From positions 62,001-126,000 of the forward strand of contig JAAROD010000011.1 of assembly GCA_012274445.1 (NCBI GenBank): DNA of 64,000 nt, given 5' to 3'. Shown one piece after another: positions 1 to 11,229 of this stretch. Source of the stretch: Sclerotiophoma versabilis (lineage: Eukaryota > Ascomycota > Dothideomycetes > Pleosporales > Didymellaceae). Made by a program: the position numbers and the translations under genes. A model generated the notes under the pieces. It was not told the DNA's origin, searched no databases, and saw only the letters and a list, made by a program, of their open reading frames with translations. Numbering within the stretch: position 1 is the stretch's first letter; each line of letters begins with the position of its first letter.

Positions 1-321
1 GTCACACAGACTGACATGATCTACAGCGGCCGTGCATACTCGCCCCGTCTCCTATTTACGTGGCCCAACGCAAAGACGTCCATCATGGGCGCTGAACAGC
101 TCTCCTCCGTCATGGCTGCAGTCGGCAAGTCAGACCCGGAGCTCAGGAGTAGAATCGAGCACGAGAGTGAGGCTACATTTGGATCGGCGAGATTGTGGGA
201 CGACGGGATCATCCCTCCTGAACACACAAGGAGGGTGCTTGGTATGGGATTGCAGATGGCGTGTGGTGGTCAGAACACCGGTGTTGAGAAGGAGAGCAAG
301 TGGGGCGTGTTCAGGATGTAG
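1..321 (+). CDS. Biotin-dependent acyl-CoA carboxylase beta subunit (methylcrotonyl-CoA carboxylase type), C-terminal end only
   Basis: The gene enters from the left edge, so only about the last 105 residues are present. Visible segments are GRAYSPRLLFTWPNAK, GAEQLSSVMAAVGK and SARLWDDGIIPPEHTRRVLG, which are conserved at the end of the carboxyltransferase beta chain of methylcrotonyl-CoA carboxylase. The protein ends in WGVFRM, like the GVFRM ending of bacterial LiuB/AtuC-type beta chains. MCC acts in mitochondria on the leucine breakdown intermediate 3-methylcrotonyl-CoA; a geranyl-CoA or related carboxylase is a possible alternative that this fragment cannot exclude. A cag at bases 7-9 could be a splice acceptor, in which case the exon starts at base 10; the frame is open to base 1 either way. 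The stop is at 319-321. Confidence 0.85.
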   Translation, partial: VTQTDMIYSGRAYSPRLLFTWPNAKTSIMGAEQLSSVMAAVGKSDPELRSRIEHESEATFGSARLWDDGIIPPEHTRRVLGMGLQMACGGQNTGVEKESKWGVFRM

Positions 322-1236
322 ATGTAAGAGCGTAGGCAGTTTTCGAATCGACGATGACACGTACAAGCATGCACGACTACTCAAAAATAATGAGAGGTTT
401 ATTTGATCTTTGGTAGAGCATGTGGGGTAAGATCATTCAGCGAGCCGAAAATAGAATCGGGCAACCTGCAATCTCCACTCCAGTTTTCCGCAACATATTG
501 ATTGTCTTGGCGTGAAAATCAAGCTTTCCCGTCAACGGGCCCCTGGGCTCACAAGCTCCGCCCAAGTCTCTCACACGCTGCTTGCGGAACGCTTGTCGCC
601 CGGTATATTTCCTTCACGCATACTTCCTTCTCCAATACAACGGCAGAAGTCGCAATGCCGGCTTGGGAAGGAAATTGAGTGCCGCGATATAATGCGTACG
701 CTGCATTCACTAGGAAAGTAGGGTGGAGGTGATGTATGCAACCGGTCAGCAACGGCGGACGACTAAGCCGTGCAGGATCTCCGCTTTTCCGCAACGGTGC
801 AATCCACCCTCGAATTGGGATCGCATGGCTGTGTAAGTGAATGGGCGGTCATGGGTAAGGCAAACACTGCACCCTGCAACCAATAGCGAGTGCATACAGG
901 AGCGTGAAGACGAGGATGAGTACCGCACACGAGCTACTAAGTGCTCCTCCTCGTATGGTGCGGTTCAATGCAGGGCAATAAATGAAAACACTTTTCTGGT
1001 GGATAGGACTGGATTGGTGGCTGAATGCGTACATCATTCCTCGTGCGCATCCGGCGGGCTGATCTGCACTGCACCCCATCAGCCATCTTCGCGCTGCTGA
1101 TTTTCTTGTCTCTGCTCACTCACTTTCTCGCTCAGTTCTGTCTCTCGTTCGCTATTCTACGTCATTGCTTTTCTGGTGCGAACTTCCCTGGATTCGTTGG
1201 ACTTGTCGGTAACCGCTTTCACATGGTGAGAGAGAT
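322..1236. other. Intergenic region, no gene seen
   Basis: Short frames on both strands have no recognisable domain. The stretch contains the 3' flank of the carboxylase gene and the promoter of the GH76 gene. The last 150 bases before the ATG are pyrimidine-rich, as is common in fungal leaders. Confidence 0.6.
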
Positions 1237-2821
1237 ATGAGGTGGTTCAGCCCTGCGCGAGCGCTAGCGGCGCTCAGTCTGCTTTCCACAGACGTCGTGC
1301 GACCTCATGTCGGTGCCATTGACTTGGATCCTACCTCACCAGGTGCGCGGCCATGATGATGTTTGAGACTGTTTCTAAGGCTAACACTCATGCGCAGAAT
1401 CAATCAAGGATGCATCGTCAAAGATTGCTAAAGAGCTGGTCGCGCAGTATGCGGTCCAGGACAACAATGGCGTGCATGTCCTCGGTGGATATCCTGGAGT
1501 CCTGTATCCGCCATACTACTGGTGGTTAGCTGGAGCTATGTTCGGGACATTGTTGGATTATTGGCGGTATACCGGTGACGATCAGTACAACGACATGATG
1601 CGCGAAGGCATGATACATCAATTCGGAGAGCACCTGGACCTGGTAGACTTCCACATGGATCTATCTCGAGCTTGTTGTTCTAACGCAAACAGATGCCCAA
1701 CAACCAGTCCAAGAACGAAGGAAACGATGATCAGGTCTTTTGGGCCTTCACCATGATGTCAGCCGCAGAGTACAACTTCCCTGCTCCTCCCGACGACAAG
1801 CCAGGCTGGCTTGCAATGGTGCAATCCGTGTTCAACCAGTTCGTCAAGCGCTACACAAAGGAAGTCGAAGACGGCAACTGCAAAGGTGGTATGCGCTGGC
1901 AGATCTATCCCTGGCTGAACGGCTGGACGTACAAGAACACAGCTTCGAATGGAGGACTCTTCCACCTCGGCGCTCGACTGGCCATGTTCACCCAAAACGA
2001 CACATACGCCGAGTGGGCCGAGAAAGCATACGACTGGATGAACGACAGCGCACTGCTGGACGACGACGGCACCATCAACGACGGCATGAGCATGACAACC
2101 AACCCACCATGTAAAGAGGCAGACACAATACCTTGGAGCTACAACTACGGAATCATGATTGCAGGCGCCGCATACGTACTTCCATCCCATTCCTTCTCCT
2201 CATATCATCACTAATAATCTGTAGATGTACAACTACACCAACGGCGCCCCGAAATGGCGCTCCGCACTAGAACGGCATCTGAACAAGACCGAGCGATTCT
2301 TCCCCGAGTACTACCGCGGCATCATGACCGAAATCTGCGAAGCAAAGGAACTCTGCAACACGGATCAGAAATCCTTCAAAGCGTATTTGTCGCGATGGCT
2401 AGGCGTGTGCATGCAAATGGCGCCCTGGACGCACGACATCATCATGCCGTGGCTGCAAACCTCGGCGAAAGCAGCAGCGCAGACATGCGTCGGCGCGTCT
2501 TCACACGGTGCGGGCAATTACGCGTGCGGCATGCGCTGGTGGTGGGATGGGAACGATGGCGTCATGGGCGTCGGGCAGCAGATGACTGCGCTCAATACCA
2601 TCACTGTGTTGAATGTTGATAGGGTTCCGCCGCCGTACACGAGCAAGACGGGAGGCGAGAGTAAGGGCGATCCTGGGCTGGGGACAGGCAGTGTGGACGA
2701 TGATATTCCGCAGCTACACACAAACCCCATGACCACGGCAGACAAAGCGGGTGCGTCGATACTTACGATTCTGGTCATGGCGTTTGTGTTTGGGGGTGCG
2801 TGGTGGATTTGCATTGAGTAG
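1237..2821 (+). CDS. GH76 endo-1,6-alpha-mannosidase, DFG5/DCW1 family, predicted GPI-anchored
   Basis: Four exons (1237-1342, 1398-1642, 1693-2175, 2225-2821) join in phase to a 476-residue protein. The N-terminus is a hydrophobic signal peptide. The middle carries the GH76 core, with YPPYYWWLAGAMFG, an alpha-mannanase-type GNDDQ containing the paired catalytic aspartates, and NGWTYKNTASNGGLFHLGARLA. The last 25 residues are a hydrophobic segment (ASILTILVMAFVFGGAWWI) after a Ser/Thr/Gly-rich stretch, which fits a GPI-attachment signal. Family members act at the plasma membrane or wall and are thought to cut the mannan core of GPI glycans so that glycoproteins can be cross-linked to wall glucan. 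The ATG at 1237 was chosen because it is the only one that gives a signal peptide and splices in phase. The gene looks intact. Confidence 0.93.
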
Positions 2822-3392
2822 GGGATGATGGAGGAGGAGGGAGGGATGGATGGATACCCACGTTGAACCAGCATCATGAGGCTAAGGGATTTTAGGCGTT
2901 TGGATGTGGTCACAGGCCCGTGAAGGTGTGTACATATACCGCCGATGAATGAATACATAAACATGCGACCCAGCTACTCAGGATTTCCTCATTCGGTACT
3001 GCCTCGGCTCCCTGGCCGCGGGGCAATAATGACCGACCTCGGACACGCTCGACACGACTTCTCTTCACAAACGACAAATACAACTCCAGCTGCAGATTGT
3101 GAAACCAGAGTCAACTCTAACATACCACGTTGGCCAGCATCCGAAATTCAACCACAAAGACTTACAAAGGCTCTTCACAAAGGCTCTTCACAAAGGCTCT
3201 TCAACAAAGAACAATTCACCGCAAAGCACAACAAGTCTGCAAGCTCACAGTATCTATTTTAACCAGCCCAACTACCTTCTACATTTCACACATACACATA
3301 CAAACTCCCAAAGTTGCAACTAAGCCAAACACAAATCCAAACACATTTCCACCACCAACATCCACCCATCTTGTTCTCCACCTACACCAACA
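2822..3392. other. Intergenic region and probable 5' leader of the phosphatase gene
   Basis: No gene is visible. The right half is rich in C and A with little G, a composition typical of fungal 5' leaders, and it contains a triple 13-bp repeat listed separately. Confidence 0.55.
3164..3202 (+). repeat. Three perfect 13-bp tandem copies (acaaaggctcttc)
   Basis: Units lie at 3164-3176, 3177-3189 and 3190-3202, followed by a partial fourth (aacaaag). They sit about 190 bp upstream of the phosphatase ATG, in the probable leader or promoter. They contain no ATG. Confidence 0.9.
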
Positions 3393-4394
3393 ATGTCGAC
3401 CCCATCCCCACCGTTCTTCCTCATCCCCAACATCGCCAATCTGCGCGACGCCGCCGTCTCACTATCCACACCCCACGGCATCCTGCGCAACGGTATCCTC
3501 TTCCGATCGGCAGAAGTCAGCAAATTAGGCCGTGCAGGCTGGGACGCCGTAGCGTCTCTCGGAGTTGGTCACGTGTTCGACCTGCGGTCGAAGCCAGAAG
3601 TCGAAAAGGGGTGGGCGGGCATCGTGGCTAAAGCCGATGGAAGCTCGGATGTGCAGCCAGGATGGATGCGGGACATGAGCGCCGCAGGCGTGGAGCGGAC
3701 ATGGGTGCCTGTGTTTGCGGAGAAGGACTATTCGCCTGAGGGGCTCGCGGAACGGTATGCGAAGTATATGGACCGCAGTGTGGAGGGGTTTGTGTCTGCG
3801 TATCGGGATATCTTGAAGAGTGGAGGCGAGGCGTATCGGACGATTTTCTTGTACCTTGCTGGCCTGCCGCCGGCTGGGACGGGCACTGCTGCTGCAGATG
3901 GCCTGGCAGGAGAGAAGTTCGGCGCTTTGGTTCATTGCACCGCTGGCAAGGACCGCACGGGAGTTTTCTTCGGTCTCCTCTTCGATTTCCTGGGCGTCCC
4001 GCGCGAGCTCATCGCAAAAGAATACAATCTGACCGAGCCCGGTCTGGCCAGCGTGCGCGAAGACGTTGTAGCGAGACTGCTCCAATCACCAGGCTTCCAG
4101 AAGTACATGCTGAGCTTGGCATCTGGGAAGCAGCTGAGCAGGGAAGAGATGGCAGAGCTGGTGAAGGACAGGGGTGTGCAAAACGGTGAGACATTGGAGT
4201 TTCCGCCTGAGGTTAGGGAGGAAGGTCGGCAAGCAGCGCTGAGGATGGTGGGAGCGCGAAAAGAAAGTATGCTCGCTACGCTGGAGATGGTGGACCGTGA
4301 GTTTGGTGGGCCTGAGAAGTATATGAGAGAGGTGTGTGGCCTGAATGACGGTGACCTGGAGAAGTTGAGGAGGGTGCTAGTTGTTGAAAACTGA
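3393..4394 (+). CDS. Atypical protein tyrosine phosphatase (bacterial/fungal IphP-like, Y_phosphatase3 family)
   Basis: A single exon encodes 333 residues. The catalytic P-loop HCTAGKDRTG lies near residues 180-190 and fits the HCx5R(T/S) signature of cysteine phosphatases. The Lys after Gly is typical of the MptpB/IphP-like group, which can act on phosphotyrosine and phosphoinositides. The N-terminus PNIANLRDAA and the downstream FRSAEVSKL match the usual start of this family (substrate-loop Asn-Leu-Arg-Asp and an FRS element). No signal peptide or membrane segment is seen, so the protein is probably cytosolic. The 5' leader is CA-rich and the ATG context is good (caacaATGtcg). The true substrate cannot be told from sequence. 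Confidence 0.9.
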   Translation: MSTPSPPFFLIPNIANLRDAAVSLSTPHGILRNGILFRSAEVSKLGRAGWDAVASLGVGHVFDLRSKPEVEKGWAGIVAKADGSSDVQPGWMRDMSAAGVERTWVPVFAEKDYSPEGLAERYAKYMDRSVEGFVSAYRDILKSGGEAYRTIFLYLAGLPPAGTGTAAADGLAGEKFGALVHCTAGKDRTGVFFGLLFDFLGVPRELIAKEYNLTEPGLASVREDVVARLLQSPGFQKYMLSLASGKQLSREEMAELVKDRGVQNGETLEFPPEVREEGRQAALRMVGARKESMLATLEMVDREFGGPEKYMREVCGLNDGDLEKLRRVLVVEN

Positions 4395-4837
4395 CTCTCT
4401 AGGACATGGTCAGTCTTATGAGGCTGGAAACTCGGCTAGGGAAGTATTGATTCAGTCAGAAATTAGATCTGAGAGCTGTTAGAGCCGCCAAAAAGTGGAG
4501 CGGATTGCATTTTAGACCTGGCGCTCATTGCTTAGATATTTGCACATAAATGTATCTTCTGGATAGACTTGGCCTTTAGCTATTTGCATCATGGTTCAGC
4601 AGGCAGTGCACAGCGTTTGCCTCTGACCTTGAGTACACAGGGGCTGACCTGAGGTTGGGTGAGGCTCAACCCCACCGATTAATGGAACTTTTGGAAGCCG
4701 GAAGGCTTCAAATACAATTATCCACCCACGCCGTATAAACTTTTAGGCTTAAGCAATCAGAATATAGCAGTTTGCCGAAAAAGACATGTGCGTACTGTCA
4801 AAATAGGTTGGTGACCAAAACGAAACAGCATAACCAG
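4395..4837. other. Convergent 3' intergenic region, no gene seen
   Basis: This lies between the tail-to-tail phosphatase (+) and PQ-loop (-) genes. It is AT-richer than its flanks and no coding frame is supported. Confidence 0.6.
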
Positions 4838-6448
4838 CTATGGGTGAAGATCATGGACTGGCCTGAGCACTAGTCTCTTCCACTTCTGTATCAAGCCATG
4901 GGAGTAGGCCGGAGCTTCTTCTGCGGTGTTATTAGCCTCGGAAGCTATGTTTTGGATCTCCTTGGACGTAGTATTGGCCTTCTCCGTCACAGTCTCCTCG
5001 CTCTGAGACTCATGGCACGCTTCGACATCGACAATCGTCTCGGATGATTCAGATCGGGGGATCTTCTTGGAGGGATTATCGGAAACGTATTCATCGTAGG
5101 TCTTGCCTGCATTTTTTGCCTCTCTGCGGACGTGTCGAACACGCCACATCCAGATGGCTTGGGATGCAAAGATACCAGTCTCGAGTAGCATGCTAAGAAC
5201 GGTCAGCTGAAGCTACGTTGTAAGGTCGAAGTATAGAATACCATGCAATGTATAAACTCCCACCAAGTGAGTCGAACCATTGCTGCGCGACTGGGTTAAG
5301 TCAGCAAGAGACAGCCATTTGTAAGAAAAGTGAACTGACCAAGTGCCATGAGCGAGAAGAAAGCTCCGGCATAGTCTATAAGCAGAAACCAGAAGTCTGT
5401 AGTCATCAGCAGAGTTTCTGGAACAACCGACACTTTGCGTACCGATTCCGATGACTCGACCGTTACGTTTAGCAAGCTCGAAGTACGGTGGTATCAAGCC
5501 AGCAATCTGGATGAGCGTAGCTGAGATCGCCATGAGCATCATTGGCCATTTGACACCTCGATCATAAGGACCCTTATGGCACGTCAGCGAAAAAAGAACC
5601 GCAAAGCCATAAGGTAACTCACTTGAAGGGTGAAGATCAAGATGACTTCCATCACTCCAAAGCTGGTTGCAAGAAGGATGGTAGCGACGGTAGCAGTCCA
5701 GGCCTTCCACTTACTATGGATGGTGAGAATTCGAACAAACCTGTGGATTTCATACGTACTTGTGATAGTAGAGCGTCTGCCCCCATGAGATTAGTGTCAA
5801 GGCAGCGAAAGCCTGAGGCTGGAACTGAAGAGCGAAACTGAAGTTCTACTTTCGATTAGTTGCAATTCGAACGCTATGAGAGACGACCGTACCTGGACAA
5901 TAGCATACACGCCAAACGGCACGCCGCCTAGCCAAGTCAGCTGGGATCATGATTGTGGCGCCGTTGACTTGCATATGGACCAAAGGATGAGCATCGACCC
6001 GGGCAAGCCTTCAGTGCTCTTTTGCCGGTAGTTATGCCATATCCTGGTGTTGTGAGAAGACAACATAGTGGGCGCGTAGTTTGAACGTACTGTGGGATGA
6101 TCTGTCATGGTCAAGATTGACGATGCCACGCATATGGTTGGACTGGCTTACCTGAACACACCAGCAGCTGAGCAAGGTATACTGTTAGTAATTTTGTTTT
6201 AGAGATGGAAAGCAATGCATACACTGCCAGTGTTGTTAGCGAATGTCTGGAGAAAGAGGCCGAATGACGCACCAGTTCCTATTGTCTGTCGATTGTAACC
6301 ACTCATTAGCACAGCCCCTGCTGTCATTTAGGAAGTTCTCACTCACACCGAGCACATCCGCAGCCTATAGCATACGTTAGTTCAAGAAAACGAGTTGCAC
6401 AGTCTGGAAGGTACTCACGGGCGGGATCGTCAACTGTGGTCTGTCCAT
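4838..6448 (-). CDS. PQ-loop repeat membrane protein (fungal PQLC-like transporter), about 13 exons
   Basis: The protein starts MDRPQLTIPP at 6448 and ends at 4838. Exon joining gives two PQ-loop regions. The first reads CWCVQ-IIPQIWHNYRQKSTEGLPGS and the second GLIPPYFELAKRNGRVIGI followed by a hydrophobic segment ending AGAFFSLMAL. Several further hydrophobic segments fit a 7-TM PQ-loop/MtN3-type protein, and the C-terminal ~100 residues are a charged cytosolic tail. Relatives move cationic amino acids or act in vacuole/Golgi membranes; the substrate here is unknown. Exons seen include 6419-6448, 6091-6101 (only 11 nt), 5973-6043, 5893-5927 and the last one up to about 5191. The intron between 5973 and 5927 appears to use a GC donor (gcaagt) with AG acceptor. 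The splice pattern around 6160-6290 is ambiguous. There is no frameshift or stop in the joined frame. Confidence 0.82.
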
Positions 6449-9400
6449 ATTTGGATTATGACTGAAAGATGAAGACCAAGAAATGCTGTCGGCCACGATA
6501 CAAGGTGAAGCTGCAAGGCGATGGATGGAAGGAGAGAAAGAGGTAAAGATGGGACTACGTGAGGTGAGAGCGAAGTTGTGACTGTCAGACTATAGGAAGG
6601 TGCGTCACAGCGATGATGCAGTTCTTTGTCGAGCAAAGGTGAGGAGGGTACCCACGACAGGGGCAGGCAGCAGCAGGCAGGAGCAAGCTCGTCCCCGCAA
6701 ATAAAAGACTAGGTGCACCAACATCACTGGCAGTTGTGAGTTGTGGCACCGGACTGGCTGCGAAAAGGCGAATGTTTCTTGATGACGAGCTGCCGGAGGA
6801 CCTTTTACTAGCTCTGCCGCCGCAGTCGCGTGCAGGAACAGTGGAGGCGGTTCGGATTAGGAACGCAGATGAACTTGTAGGCATACGCTAGAGTAGATCA
6901 GTAACCGGGGAACATGTGCCCCTGCATCCGCGCTGGACTCGAAGCAATCGCAGAAGCGTTGAACTTCGGCAAGTGGTGAGTGGCTTTAGGTAGCGTGCAG
7001 GGGTTGATTTACTCCCCAGTCGATCCACGTTCCGATTGGCGAGTCCAGGTCGCCTCGCGCACTTCCTCATCAGGCTCGACAGAGCTAAGCATGCCTCTCG
7101 ATAGAGCTGCCTTGATCCTGATGGGGTTGCTGATGGCGATGATGATGAAGGCCAAGTGTCCGTCGCGAGATGTTGTGGGTAAAAACTTCCCTGCCTTGGC
7201 CGAAGCGACCGCGGCTACTGGCCGTGTGCGTCCGTCAACCGCAGAAGCAATGCGCACTTGGATGTGGCAAAGTCGGCTTGCATCTATTGAATACCCCTGC
7301 AACATGGCTTGAAGGTCTCCAGGCATGCAACATGGGAGCTGCGAGATCCGTGTGGCGTTGGCAGCTGCTCAGGACGGAGCAACGTCCGCTGAAGTACAGG
7401 CCCAGCTTGCGTCCGAGTATACATGGCAGACATGCATGAAGAGAGACTGTGAGACACGCATCACATGGCGGCTCCAAACCGCAGCGGTGGGCCTCGCGGT
7501 TTGTGACGGTATTTCCGCGATTGGGCCGGCTTTGGCATTCGAGCGAATATCAGGCGATAGGCACGCGTACATGGCTAGCAGGAGGCTCTGCGATCTTCCC
7601 CATCTGAGCGTGCCGCCCTAATCTGGCGGTTCCTGGATCCTACAGGCTTGCAGCAGTTTGCAGCAGCCCTCGAATCATGACACCACACCGGAATTGCTGC
7701 CAACCTCGACAGGTTGGAAGTGGTTGTGATGATGCAGACGACGTACAGTTGGAGTGGAGCAGAGTGGGCAGCGAGGTCTAGGCTATGCAACGTCAATGGA
7801 CTCGCTTGAGTCGAGACAAAGTTCCCTCTTGCGGGCTGACAGTGCTGAATGGCTCCACGGCTAACTCTTGTTAGCTTGCGCTTCAGCTGGTGCTACCTGG
7901 ATTTCAGGGTCCGAGCAGCTAGCTGCCCGACTTTTAATTCTTTTGCAACCGCGCAAAGCGCGACAATATATAAAGTCCCGAATACATGGATCGAAATGAT
8001 GAGGCGTCGTGCCGTTGAATGTGGGCCCTCGGAATGCATGATGCATGTAGCAACGGCCGAGAAATCGATCAACGAACCAAGGTTCACCAATCTCAAGTTC
8101 TCGATACGTCGCTGCGTTCTTGCGAACATCGTACACTGCGCTGATGTCCGTCGCCTTACCTGTACGTGAAGATGAGACGGTTTTGTGTCTTCTTGCCCTC
8201 GGCCGCTGCTGCCGCGGCGACATGTATGGTTGATTGACATCAAAATGCGTTCCGTAAGCGTGACACGACGAGTACTTGGTCCCAGAATCGCCCTTCCAGC
8301 GCCGTGGTAATGCTGCATGCTGTCAAGTAACATTGCACGCATATCGGGTATCCACCTGAGGTATTTGTTGGAGAATTGTGAAAGAGTTAGCTTTTCGTAC
8401 GCCCGGATCAGGCACTAATGCGATCAATGGTATCACGCTCGACAACGCCCACTCCATTCGACAGTCCCATTGTACAGGGTACCACGTTTCCAGTGCAGGA
8501 AAGGAATACTGGCGGTGTTCAAAAGCTTTCGGGACATCGCAAGCAAAGTCGCAATTTGGAGGCACGGCCCGGATGATGATAGCCATGCGCTGGTATGCTT
8601 CGGCAAGCCGACCTTGAGAGACTACAGGGCGAGCCGGGCATGCAATATGCTGCTCAAGTTTGGCCATTGTACGAGACGCTGGTCATTCGGACGTGCAAGG
8701 GTAATATGCCAACGAGAGCAGATTTGATGGGCGTTGGGCAGGACAATGCTGCTGAAGGATACATGTTTTGAGCGAAGCATCCACAAGACGCTTGGTGTTT
8801 AGGCCGCAAGAGGTGAAAAGTGAACTAGTGTGATGCATGCAACCACTAGAAAGACAGCTGGTCGTCTTTCAGCTGCAGTATGAAGCGGAGGATTGTGCTG
8901 ACTGCAGCTCAGTTTGAGCTTCCCGGTCGGCGGCAGCGGCGGTGAGAACTCAACCTCGATGTCGGTTAGGAGGAGTCGGAAGACTTGGATGCATGTTGGC
9001 CGAGCGGCCTGGATGTGATTGAACTTCGCTCGGCCGTGCCCAGTCTGGTTGGTTGAGGCAGAGGGAGAAGTGTCAGTCAGTCAGATGGTAGCGGCTGCAC
9101 CATGACGAACAGTAATAGGTTGTTGTCGCTGCAGAATTTTATGATGGCGTTCTGGTGGGCAGTGCGATACATGTGTAACATGAAGGAGATGCAGAATGTG
9201 AGCGTCATGATCGTGCAGTCAAGTGTGCTAGTAATCAAGAAAGGGGCGGGAGCTCGACGGCGACATTTGGAAAGCGCACTGTCTACTGAAGACAGGAAGG
9301 TAGACTCGTGGCTTTGAAGGTACTTGCACTGAAAATGGTATTCGCTCCTCATCAGCGTAGGTAAGACAATTAACTGTCTGAGTAATTATAAAGGTGGATT

Positions 9401-9727
9401 ACTATCTCCTACGTGGAAACCAAAGGGCGGGGGGAATAAGTATCGAAGTTTTGAAGAAACATAAGAGAAGTAGCGTCATGTCGAGACGGCATGCAACACC
9501 GCCTGGGGTAAAAAAGAACAAGAACCCAACGTCCCTAAGCTTGACCTTGAGCATCTGCAGTGCGCTCGCCCTTCATTACAAACGCCTAGTGCTGCAATAG
9601 ATAGGTTTAGGACCGCCCAATGTTGTGTCGAATGGAAACGCGCTACTCACACGGCCTGGCCCCTCAAGACGAAGCCTGAGCCCGAATGTCAGCCCGAATA
9701 TTACAAGTATGTGTTGGGTGATAAGGC
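6449..9727. other. Long intergenic region (about 3.3 kb), no supported gene
   Basis: Many short frames overlap on both strands but none carries a recognisable domain or convincing splice structure. One plus-strand tail at 6772-6891 reads like protein (FLDDELPEDLLLALPPQ, then stop), but it is only about 39 residues and has no clear upstream exon. No tRNA or other structured RNA was recognised. Confidence 0.5.
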
Positions 9728-11229
9728 TTATGCTTCCTCCGGCTCGTTGTCTTGCATGTGCCCGCTCTGCTCCCTGTGCATGCGCGCTTCGATCTCCTTC
9801 AGCTGGCTTTCGCGAGCCAAGAGTTCTTGTCGCTTCTCGTTGATCTCGCGTTGTACTTTGACTTCGATCTCGCGGAGCTTCTCCTCCTCACGTCGCAGCT
9901 GCTCCTCCTTGAGGCGCACAGACTGGCTGGCAAGGTCTTCTGGATTCATCGACGAGCCGCTGTGACAGGGTTAGTGGTGACCATCAAAGAGTAAATGACT
10001 ACGTACGCTTCAGCACCGCCCTCAACACTCTTGCTGAGCTTCTCGGTACGGTAGTTCTCGTACAGGAAGTCGTGTGTGATCTCCTTAAGGTCAGCCAAGT
10101 GGCTGTGAAGCAGTGCGCTGCGGACAGCAAGGAAATCTGAGTGGCGAGGGTTGTCGACTTCGACAATACCCCATGGGTACTGGCGCGCTCGTACGCGTCG
10201 GCCGTTGATCTCAACAACATCCTCGGATCCTACTATAGCAAAGGGCATCAGTCCACGAAGCTCGGCGTTCTCCTCAACTGTATCTTCGTCGTCCTCCTCG
10301 ATATCGTAAGGGAAGTTGTAGACGGGAATGCGGTAGTGCTCGATGTCCTCCATGACGAGCTTCTTCGACTCGGCCAGCTCAGCGGGTGTGAGCGAATCGG
10401 CCTTGCCAATGACGGGGATGACGTTGACACGGGGCGAGAGGCGCTTCATGAGCTCGATGTCGAGTTCACGGAGACTATGGCTGTCAGTGTTACTCTGTTC
10501 ACTAGTGGTTGGCGACGTACCCATGACCGGTAGGTGTGATGAAGTATAGCAGAACGTGCACACGGTTGTCGCGGAATCGGGGGTTACGCTTAATACGCGA
10601 TTCCTCTGCGAGAATGTCGTCGTACTGACGCTCGAGATAGCCAACGATTTCTCCAAAGCTGCGCACATGTGAGCTAGTACAATCATGTGTGCTGGCGTGA
10701 CGATGCATACCTGGCCTCGTTGTCGATCTGGTCACCAAAACCGGGAGTGTCGACGATGGTCAGCGAGATACGTGTGCCCTCCTCGTCGAGTTCTGGATTC
10801 GCTTATCAGCTACACTCTACCTGATGCGGCTGCATCATTGTTTGCTGCAATGGACGTACCAACTGTGACGGGCTCAATCTTGACGCCCTCCTCAACATGG
10901 GCGGTGCTGGGGTCGTCCGACTCCTTGTGCTCGAGAACTGGCTTGCCGCAGAGGGTGTTGACGAAGGTTGTGCGGCCTGTGGATGGCAACAATCAGTACA
11001 TGCACCGGTGGCTGTTCGCAGTCGTGGTAGCGTACCGGTACCTGAGGCGCCACACACCATCAGGCAGAACTGGATACCCTTCTTGACATTCTTCTTCCTC
11101 CTGGTCTTGAGCATCTGTCGCAGCGTTAGTGGGTGTGGTCACAGCCCAATGTGGTCGTGGCGGGCGTCGCTGGGGCATAGTGGGCTGCAAGGGGAGAGGT
11201 GGTCTGGGGAGTGGCCGTACTGAAGACAT
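9728..11229 (-). CDS. aspA: Septin, Cdc11/AspA class
   Basis: Multi-exon septin GTPase. G1 P-loop is GASGTGRTT (split by an intron), G3 is VDTPGFGD and G4 is GKAD. The septin-unique region includes RQYPWGIVEVDNPRHSDF. The motif YNFPYDIEEDDEDT is typical of the Cdc11 branch. The C-terminal ~70 residues form a strongly charged coiled coil (EEQLRREEEKLREIEVKVQR). Septins of this class cap or join hetero-oligomeric rods at septa, hyphal tips and branch sites. The ATG at 11229 begins a 9-nt coding exon (Met-Ser-Ser) with a gtacgg donor; the next exon begins ATGCTCAAGACC after a cactaac branch site and gcgacag acceptor, giving MSSMLKTRRKKNVKKGIQF. Starting at the second exon ATG is the alternative. 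The class assignment rests on motifs only. Confidence 0.9.
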
